Source: UMGS755 sp045652815 (GTDB taxonomy: Bacteria; Bacillota; Clostridia; UBA1381; UBA9506). From it: 11,501 bases of DNA. This document shows, in pieces, positions 6,766-11,501 of the stretch; position 1 is the first letter of the stretch, and every line of letters begins with the position of its first letter. The notes beneath the pieces are model-generated. The model did not search any database. It was not told where the DNA came from and saw nothing but the letters and a program-made list of their open reading frames with translations. The translations under genes were made by a program, and so were the position numbers. The stretch is taken from positions 1 to 11,501 of the forward strand of contig JAZOLH010000074.1 in the NCBI GenBank assembly GCA_045652815.1, read 5' to 3'.

Positions 6766-8562
6766 ATGAAAATTGACCTTTTGTGTCCTGTGGAAAATCA
6801 GGGCATCGTTGTGAAAACAAACACACAGACAGAAGAACCCTATGCTCTTTTGAAACTGTTTAACCTGAGCGAAAATGTGGTAACAAAAGTTGCTCTGGTT
6901 TTATCCGCCTATGACGGATTCGGTAAAGAACTGGGCGTGATTCGTGCAGAATTTGAAGATTTGGAAGGTCAGCCCAAAGAATTTTTCGCTGAAACCAAAG
7001 CGATTTCTCTGGCAGAATTTCCCGAAACAAAGCACGTAACCGTTGAAATTTTAGAAGTTGATTTTGCTGAAGGTGAGTCTTACATAAAGGAAGGCGAAAA
7101 TGCCGACTATAATGTTACAGAAGCCGATGATGCGGCACAGGTGCTGCTCTCTGTAGCGGCAGGTGACGATGCTGTTTGCTATGCAAAGGAAGAAGGCACT
7201 CACTGGGTTTGCGTTTGCGGCAGACCCAACGCTAACGAAGCCGAAGAATGCGTGCGTTGCGGCAGAGAAAAGGATACCGTTTTAGAACTGTTCGGCTCCT
7301 TTGAAGCGTTAAATCAGACACTGGAAGAACAGGAAGAACTGGAACGTCAGGCAGAGGAAGAATTTTTGCAGGCTAAAGCTATGGCAAAAGCGGCTCGTAT
7401 TAAAAAGGTAAAGAAAACCGCTCTTACCGTTGGTATTGTTCTTTGTGCGGCAGCGATTCTCGCTCTTTTAGTCAACTTTGCTTATAGCGGCATCAGAACT
7501 CTGATGGGTAACAGTGCGGCGAAAAATGGTGATTATCTGACTGCGTACAGCCATTATGCGGCAGTGAATAACCAGAAAAAGATTGCAACCGTGTCTGAAA
7601 AAGTACTGGGCAACACAGGTAGTAACTTGTGGCAGGCCGGCATGATGACTGCTGATGAAGAAAATCTTTATTACATCGACAACGACTGCAATATTTATAA
7701 AGAAAGTAAAGCCACCGGCGAAAAAACACAGCTTGGTGATGCGGTTGGTCTTTATCTGAACGTTTCTGATGGCTGGGTGTATTACTTAGACGCAGTGACC
7801 GGTCAGGGCTTGTGTCGTATCGGTACAGACGGTGCTACCAAAGAAGTGGTTTATGATTTATCCGGCACCGAAAAATACTTTATGAGCCTTTCTGTTGTGG
7901 GTAACGAACTGTATTTCAACGTGCAGGAACCCAGAACCGATATGACCCCCGCTGAGCAGGAAGCTATGATGATGACAGGTCAGGGCAATCCTTATGCACA
8001 GCATTTGTATCGTCTGACTGTGGGCAAAACCGAGCCTGTTTTGGTAAGCGAAGAAAATGTGGCACAGTTCATCTGCTATGAAGGCAAAATTTACTATATC
8101 AATATGGAAGATGACAACGCTGTTTATTCTATGAACCGCAAGGGCAAGAGTGTGAAGAAAGTTGTCAGTGGTCCTGTTTCCAGTTTTGAACTGAAAGACG
8201 ATCTGCTGTATTATGTAGATGGTACCACCAATGAAGAAACCGGTATGCCGAATCTCAATTTGCTTGCAATGGATTTGGAAGGCGACCATCAGGAAGTGTT
8301 AATTGATGATAAAATGATACTGGCATTTGCCCCTTACAAGGAAAACCTTTGTTTTGTCAATTACAGCACAGAGGGCATTGACCTTTACTATTATGAAAAC
8401 GGTCAGAGTTATTCTATGGTGCCCGGTTGCCAGCAGTTTAACTCTATTGATGGCTATCTGATGTATATTGATATGGAAGGTAATTTCGTGAAATCCAAAT
8501 TCGATAAAGATGGTTTTGAAACCATCGGTACAACACAGTCAGAAAGCATTGTTGCTGAATAA
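6766..8562 (+). CDS. Membrane protein: N-terminal domain, zinc ribbon, one TM segment, seven-repeat propeller-like domain
   Basis: 598-aa protein of unknown function. Residues 1 to about 115 look like a beta-rich cytoplasmic domain. A zinc ribbon follows with C149, C151, C162 and C165 (WVCVCGRP...CVRCG, RanBP2-like spacing). Then come a Glu/Lys-rich probable coiled coil (about 178-217), one membrane segment (218-240, preceded by KKVKK) and a short TPR-like NGDYLTAYSHYAAV. The outer part has seven repeats of the form 'LYYID' near residues 301, 337, 381, 441, 480, 527 and 564, suggesting a seven-bladed propeller like the DUF5050 group. Positive-inside charge predicts the N terminus in the cytoplasm. 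The ATG at 6766 has AGGAGG 7 bases upstream. The longer frame from 6691 is rejected because its first codon is part of the -35 box. The gene is monocistronic, ended by the terminator at 8574. Confidence 0.85.
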   Translation: MKIDLLCPVENQGIVVKTNTQTEEPYALLKLFNLSENVVTKVALVLSAYDGFGKELGVIRAEFEDLEGQPKEFFAETKAISLAEFPETKHVTVEILEVDFAEGESYIKEGENADYNVTEADDAAQVLLSVAAGDDAVCYAKEEGTHWVCVCGRPNANEAEECVRCGREKDTVLELFGSFEALNQTLEEQEELERQAEEEFLQAKAMAKAARIKKVKKTALTVGIVLCAAAILALLVNFAYSGIRTLMGNSAAKNGDYLTAYSHYAAVNNQKKIATVSEKVLGNTGSNLWQAGMMTADEENLYYIDNDCNIYKESKATGEKTQLGDAVGLYLNVSDGWVYYLDAVTGQGLCRIGTDGATKEVVYDLSGTEKYFMSLSVVGNELYFNVQEPRTDMTPAEQEAMMMTGQGNPYAQHLYRLTVGKTEPVLVSEENVAQFICYEGKIYYINMEDDNAVYSMNRKGKSVKKVVSGPVSSFELKDDLLYYVDGTTNEETGMPNLNLLAMDLEGDHQEVLIDDKMILAFAPYKENLCFVNYSTEGIDLYYYENGQSYSMVPGCQQFNSIDGYLMYIDMEGNFVKSKFDKDGFETIGTTQSESIVAE

Positions 8563-8573
8563 GGAAAATAATA

Positions 8574-8602
8574 AAAAGGACTGACTTATCGTCAGTCCTT
8601 TT
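8574..8602. terminator. Bidirectional rho-independent terminator
   Basis: AAAAGGACTGAC (8574-8585) pairs perfectly with GTCAGTCCTTTT (8591-8602) around TTATC. The plus strand reads into TTTTC and a nearby T6 run, ending the 598-aa gene 11 bases after its stop. The minus strand reads into TTTTTATTATTTT, so it can also stop transcripts coming from the tRNA side. Confidence 0.88.
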
Positions 8603-8612
8603 CTGTTTTTTG

Positions 8613-8639
8613 AAAAAGTCGGAGCAAAGCGAACTTTGC
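8613..8639 (+). repeat. 27-base direct repeat, copy 1
   Basis: Identical over 27 bases to 8779-8805. Its core (GTCGGAGCAAAGCGAACTTT) can form the short GCAAAG-CGAA-CTTTGC hairpin, but this copy lacks the TCCGACTT that completes the stem in copy 2. Both copies are preceded by a T run followed by an A run. Confidence 0.85.
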
Positions 8640-8778
8640 AACAAAATAACATCTCGCAAAAGAGCGATAGCGTCGTGGAGGCGTTGAGAGAGCGCTTGCA
8701 AACGAACAGCCGAAACAAGCGAGGTCTTTTGCGAAAAAGGAGGAGCAAGGGAGCGGGCGTATGACTTTTTTTGCGTAA
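8640..8778. other. Non-coding spacer between the two repeat copies
   Basis: No credible gene is seen on either strand. The plus strand is rich in purines and in short related words (gagcga, gcgaac, aagcgag, gcgaaa). A 9-base inverted pair is present (CGCAAAAGA 8655-8663 / TCTTTTGCG 8725-8733). With its flanking repeats it could be a small palindromic repeat or MITE-like element, but no transposase ends or target duplication can be shown. Confidence 0.4.
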
Positions 8779-8805
8779 AAAAAGTCGGAGCAAAGCGAAC
8801 TTTGC
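8779..8805 (+). repeat. 27-base direct repeat, copy 2
   Basis: Identical to 8613-8639. Here it forms most of the terminator stem of the tRNA gene, suggesting that copy 1 is a partial duplicate of this terminator or that both derive from a dispersed repeat. Confidence 0.85.
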
Positions 8806-8813
8806 TCCGACTT
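8782..8813 (-). terminator. Terminator of tRNA-Leu
   Basis: A 14-bp perfect stem (AAGTCGGAGCAAAG / CTTTGCTCCGACTT) closes on a TTCG loop in the minus-strand RNA and runs into seven T (8777-8783 as A on the plus strand). The stem shares its first base with the last base of the encoded CCA. A second hairpin (GACTTTTTTT 8763-8772 / AAAAAAAGTC 8777-8786) overlaps its tail. Confidence 0.88.
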
Positions 8814-8899
8814 GGTGCCGGTGGCCGGACTCGAACCGGCACGGTGTCGCCACCGGTGGATTTTGAGTCCACTACGTCTGCCAATTCCATCACACCGGC
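8813..8899 (-). tRNA. tRNA-Leu, anticodon CAA
   Basis: An 87-base class II tRNA. The acceptor stem GCCGGTG (from 8899) pairs with CACCGGC before A and an encoded CCA (8813-8815). The anticodon arm GTGGA-CTCAAAA-TCCAC gives CAA, reading UUG. A long variable arm follows (GGTGGCGACACC), then the T arm with GTTCGAGTC. Flanked by a consensus promoter upstream and its own terminator, it is a single-gene unit. Confidence 0.96.
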
Positions 8900-8927
8900 A
8901 AATAAATTGCCATTAAAAGCATTACTA

Positions 8928-8956
8928 ATTATACCCCATCACACTATGAAAGTCAA
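8928..8956 (-). promoter_or_regulatory. tRNA-Leu promoter
   Basis: Minus strand -35 TTGACT (8951-8956), 17-base spacer, -10 TATAAT (8928-8933). Transcription would begin about 20 bases before the mature 5' end at 8899, leaving a short leader for RNase P. Confidence 0.88.
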
Positions 8957-9002
8957 GACTTTTGTTAAAGTTTTTCTCTCCCTTTCGGGTCAGAACTATT
9001 CC

Positions 9003-9031
9003 TTGACAAATGGGGGCGGGAAGATTATAAT
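9003..9031 (+). promoter_or_regulatory. Promoter of the PqqD-peptidase-exporter operon
   Basis: Perfect consensus: -35 TTGACA (9003-9008), 17-base G-rich spacer, -10 TATAAT (9026-9031). It predicts a start near 9038 and a leader of about 68 bases. The leader can form a stem GAGTTT (9043-9048) / AAACTC (9067-9072) before the GGAGG at 9094. Such a strong promoter argues for substantial, probably constitutive expression. Confidence 0.9.
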
Positions 9032-9105
9032 ATAAACTGGAAGAGTTTGATGCATATAATATGTAGAAACTCATCTTTAAAACCACCGAAAACGGAGGGA
9101 ATCAT

Positions 9106-9375
9106 ATGAAAATCAAACAAGGATTTGTCCTTAAAAATATTGCAGGCAGTCGTGTGGCAGTTCCTATGGGTGAAAACCTGGTGAACCTGCAACTGATGCT
9201 GACCTTAAATGAAACCGGCGCTTTTTTATGGGACACATTGCAAAATGATTGCACCATGGACGATTTGGTAAACGCAATGACAAAGGAATACGACATTGAT
9301 GCTGAAACAGCCCGTGCAGATGCTGAGGACTTTGTTCAGCTTTTAAAGGAGCATCAGATTTTAGATGAAGCCTGA
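9106..9375 (+). CDS. PqqD-family protein (RiPP recognition element-like peptide chaperone)
   Basis: An 89-aa small protein with the pattern of the PqqD/RRE winged-helix family: an N-terminal beta region (FVLKNIAGSRVAVPMG), the conserved LNETGAFLWDTL (residues 34-45), and then helices with DDLVNAMTKEYDID and an acidic C-terminal helix ending in LKEHQILDEA. In known RiPP pathways such proteins bind the leader part of a precursor peptide and present it to modifying enzymes or a peptidase. The ATG at 9106 has GGAGG 7 bases upstream. It overlaps the next gene by 11 bases. There is no fused catalytic domain, and no radical SAM, transglutaminase-like or asparagine-synthase-like partner lies in the window, so the class of peptide is open. 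Confidence 0.85.
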   Translation: MKIKQGFVLKNIAGSRVAVPMGENLVNLQLMLTLNETGAFLWDTLQNDCTMDDLVNAMTKEYDIDAETARADAEDFVQLLKEHQILDEA

Positions 9376-9847
9376 AAACAACCATCAGCCAATTGAAATG
9401 AACGAACTTCTGCCTTTTTTAAAGGAAATGCTTTCCGGCGGAAAAACCGTTCATATGACCGTGACCGGCAACAGTATGTTCCCTCTTTTGTGTGATAGAC
9501 GGGATAGTGTTCTGCTGACCGGTGCTTCTGCCGCATCCCTTTACGATGTGGTGCTTTTTGTGCGCGAGTCGGGCGAGGCGGTGATGCACAGAGTCATCAA
9601 AGTCACCCCCGAAGGCTACATTATTTTGGGTGACAACCAGTTTGTTTCGGAAGGGCCCATTAAACCTGAGCAGATTGTTGCCAAAGCCATTGGGTTTTAC
9701 CGCGGTGGCCATTTTGTTTCCGAGAAAAATGGTCTGTACCGTTTGTACAGCGTGATTTGGTCAAAGGCTATTAAAATTCGTCATAAACTTCTGCCTGTTG
9801 TTATAAAACTTGGTCGTGTTGTTAAACGACTTAAAGGATGGAGATAA
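9365..9847 (+). CDS. S24/S26-type serine peptidase (signal peptidase I-like), no clear membrane anchor
   Basis: A 160-aa protein with the S26 core: GNSMFPLL with the likely nucleophile S37, DVVLFV (61-66), MHRVIKV with H75 in the place of the general base (Ser/His type, as in SipW-like enzymes, rather than Ser/Lys), and ILGDNQ with D90. Classical signal peptidases have an N-terminal membrane anchor. Here the residues before S37 are hydrophilic (MKPENNHQPIEMNELL), and only a basic, moderately hydrophobic C terminus (about 125-160) might touch the membrane. It overlaps the PqqD-like gene by 11 bases, and the exporter gene starts four bases after its stop. A role in cutting a leader peptide is inferred from this setting. 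The AAGGAG upstream is 13 bases away, so translation probably depends on coupling. Confidence 0.82.
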   Translation: MKPENNHQPIEMNELLPFLKEMLSGGKTVHMTVTGNSMFPLLCDRRDSVLLTGASAASLYDVVLFVRESGEAVMHRVIKVTPEGYIILGDNQFVSEGPIKPEQIVAKAIGFYRGGHFVSEKNGLYRLYSVIWSKAIKIRHKLLPVVIKLGRVVKRLKGWR

Positions 9848-9850
9848 CAC

Positions 9851-11488
9851 ATGAAATGGATCGCATTGCAAGCTAAAAAAGTTTGGCCGGGCATTTTGCT
9901 TTTAACGGTCATCGGAAGCCTTCTGTCTTTGATAGGGGTTTTGTTTGCCTTGCTTTCCAAACAGGTGTTAGACATTGCCACAGGGCAGGCTGAAGGCAAT
10001 CTCGTTTTGGCGGGGGCGTTTTTGGTTGGTCTTTTGGTGATTCAGCTTCTGTTCCAGATTTTCCTGTCCGTTGCTGATGTGCACGTGAAGGGTCGCTTTA
10101 ACATCCGCGTGAAAACGGAACTGTTCAATTTAATTATGAAGCGGGACTATTTAAAAGTATCTGCTTTTCATTCGGGCGAATTGCTCAACTATATCAACAG
10201 CGATGTAAGCATTATCGCAACGGGCCTGCTTGATATGTTCCCCAATCTGATTTTTTACCTGACAAAAATCATTGCTTGCTTCTGTGCACTCTATGTGCTG
10301 GAGCCTGTTTTGGCTTATGCCTGCCTTTTGGTTGGTCCGCTGATTTTTCTGGTGGCGTGCCTGTACAGAAAACGGATGAAAGGTCTGCACAAAGCCCATC
10401 AGGAAGCCGATGGCAGAGTGAAATCCTATATGCAGGAAGCGCTTAAAAACCTTTTGGTGATTAAGTCTTTCGGCGTGGGTGATGCGGCATCAGATAAAAG
10501 CCGCACATTGCAGTTTAAACAATTTAAAATTGACTTAAAGAGAAATAAACTGAGCATTGCTGCCAATGCGTTTTTCTATATCGGCTTAACCGCCGGCTAT
10601 TATCTGGCGCTGGCTTGGGGTGCTTACAGAATCTCTGCAGGCTTGATGACTTTTGGTACTTTAACTGCGGTTCTGCAGTTGGTAGGCCAGATTCAGTCTC
10701 CCTTCCAGGGGCTGTCATCACTGCTTCCTCAGTATTACGCTATGGTGGCATCTGCTGAGAGAATTATGGATTTAGAAGCCCTGCCGGAAGATGTAACCGA
10801 AGCCAGAGGCGATTGGGCAGGAGAAGAGTGGTCTTCCTTCTCCCTTTCTGATGTTTCCTTTGGTTATGGTGATGAGCCGATTTTAAAAGGCGCAGACTTT
10901 GCGGTTAAAAATGGCGAGTTCTCCGTGATTATGGGTAGTTCCGGTATCGGTAAGAGCACCCTGCTTAAACTGATTTTAGGCATTTTCCCCATGGAAAGCG
11001 GAACAGCAACGTTGACGCTGGCAGACGGAACAGAGCGTCCGTTGATGGAAGAGAGAAAACGCCTGTTTGCCTATGTGCCTCAGGGCAATCTGATTGTTTC
11101 GGGTACCATCCGTGAAAACATTCTGTTCTTCCGTACCGATGTAACGGAGGAAGAATTAGTAAAAGCAACCAAAGTTGCACAAATTTACGACTTTATTCAG
11201 GAACTGCCTGATGGATTCGATACAGTTTTAGGCGAGGGTGGTCTTGGTCTTTCCGAAGGTCAGATTCAGCGCCTTGCCATCAGTCGTGCCCTTGTCAGCG
11301 GTGCGCCGGTGCTTCTGCTTGATGAAGCCACATCGGCTTTGGATGAAGCCACAGAACTTGCCATTCTGCAGGCCCTCAAAGCACAGAAGGATAAAACCTG
11401 CGTGCTGGTATCCCACAAAAATGCGGCGCTGGATGTGTGTGATGTGGTGTATCGTTTTGAAGATGGTAAACCTGTGATTTGTGAATGA
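9851..11488 (+). CDS. ABC exporter, fused membrane and ATPase domains
   Basis: A 545-aa half-transporter of the ABCB/peptide-exporter type. Residues 1 to about 310 form the six-helix membrane domain. The ATPase domain has Walker A GSSGIGKST (362-370), Q-loop Q411 (YVPQGN), signature LSEGQ (467-471), Walker B VLLLDE (487-492) followed by ATSALD, and H-loop H522 (VSHKN). All key residues are present, so it should be active as a homodimer. It has no N-terminal C39 peptidase domain of the kind that cuts leaders in many bacteriocin exporters. That absence fits the separate peptidase encoded just before it. The ATG at 9851 is preceded by GGATGGAG, overlapping the end of the peptidase gene. Export of the cassette's peptide is inferred. 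Confidence 0.92.
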   Translation: MKWIALQAKKVWPGILLLTVIGSLLSLIGVLFALLSKQVLDIATGQAEGNLVLAGAFLVGLLVIQLLFQIFLSVADVHVKGRFNIRVKTELFNLIMKRDYLKVSAFHSGELLNYINSDVSIIATGLLDMFPNLIFYLTKIIACFCALYVLEPVLAYACLLVGPLIFLVACLYRKRMKGLHKAHQEADGRVKSYMQEALKNLLVIKSFGVGDAASDKSRTLQFKQFKIDLKRNKLSIAANAFFYIGLTAGYYLALAWGAYRISAGLMTFGTLTAVLQLVGQIQSPFQGLSSLLPQYYAMVASAERIMDLEALPEDVTEARGDWAGEEWSSFSLSDVSFGYGDEPILKGADFAVKNGEFSVIMGSSGIGKSTLLKLILGIFPMESGTATLTLADGTERPLMEERKRLFAYVPQGNLIVSGTIRENILFFRTDVTEEELVKATKVAQIYDFIQELPDGFDTVLGEGGLGLSEGQIQRLAISRALVSGAPVLLLDEATSALDEATELAILQALKAQKDKTCVLVSHKNAALDVCDVVYRFEDGKPVICE

Positions 11489-11501
11489 GAAAAATTGCAT
11501 A
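11485..11501 (+). CDS. Possible next gene of the cassette, only its first codons visible
   Basis: An ATG at 11485 overlaps the exporter stop by four bases (ATGA) and reads MRKIA before the window ends. The overlap is the arrangement used for coupled genes and fits a continuing operon. There is no good ribosome binding site and too little sequence to name a product. Confidence 0.35.

Noticed and set aside
8444..8893. Minus-strand open frames of 104 and 149 codons
   Set aside because: They run through the tRNA gene, two terminators and the repeat region, and show no recognisable domain.
8779..8899. tRNA-Leu as attachment site of an integrated element
   Set aside because: The direct repeat does not include the tRNA 3' end, and there is no integrase or element gene in the window.
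9043..9072. Riboswitch or attenuator in the leader of the PqqD-like gene
   Set aside because: Only a 6-bp stem with an AT-rich loop; no T-tract terminator or known riboswitch pattern, and the leader is short.
9032..9105. Precursor peptide gene between the promoter and the PqqD-like gene
   Set aside because: The only ATG-led frame noticed there (from 9050) stops after five codons, so no precursor peptide is encoded in this leader.

Overview
The window looks like a piece of a low-to-moderate GC Firmicutes (Clostridia-type) chromosome. This is inferred from strong AGGAGG-type ribosome binding sites, consensus TTGACA-17-TATAAT promoters, the rpmH-rnpA-yidD-yidC-jag gene order, and a ThiI without a rhodanese domain. 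Species cannot be named from the sequence alone.

Left part (1-4031, minus strand): a tightly packed operon reads leftward: rarA, a class I SAM methyltransferase, thiI, a COG2426-type small membrane protein, and a thyX cut by the window edge. Gaps are 22 bases or less and rarA/methyltransferase overlap by 4 bases. It is set off from the next block by a TTCG-loop rho-independent terminator (4058-4087).

Middle-left (4113-6540, minus strand): the conserved ribosome/RNase P/membrane-insertion block rpmH, rnpA, yidD, yidC, jag. rpmH (44 aa) has a perfect consensus promoter. A 51-base hairpin that folds better in the transcribed strand fills much of the rpmH-rnpA gap. Divergent from rpmH, where dnaA sits in many bacteria, lies instead a 598-aa protein with a zinc ribbon, one membrane segment and a seven-repeat propeller-like outer domain. 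Its promoter is visible.

Middle-right (8563-8955): a bidirectional terminator, then about 200 bases of non-coding DNA with a 27-base direct repeat and competing hairpins, then a minus-strand tRNA-Leu(CAA) with its own promoter and terminator.

Right part (9003-11501, plus strand): a consensus promoter drives a PqqD/RRE-like protein, an S26-type Ser/His peptidase without an evident membrane anchor, and an ABC exporter. All overlap or nearly touch, and another gene apparently begins at the window edge. The composition is that of a ribosomally made, modified peptide (RiPP) system: leader recognition, leader cleavage, export. No precursor or modifying enzyme is visible in the window. This cassette is the best candidate here for an under-described system.
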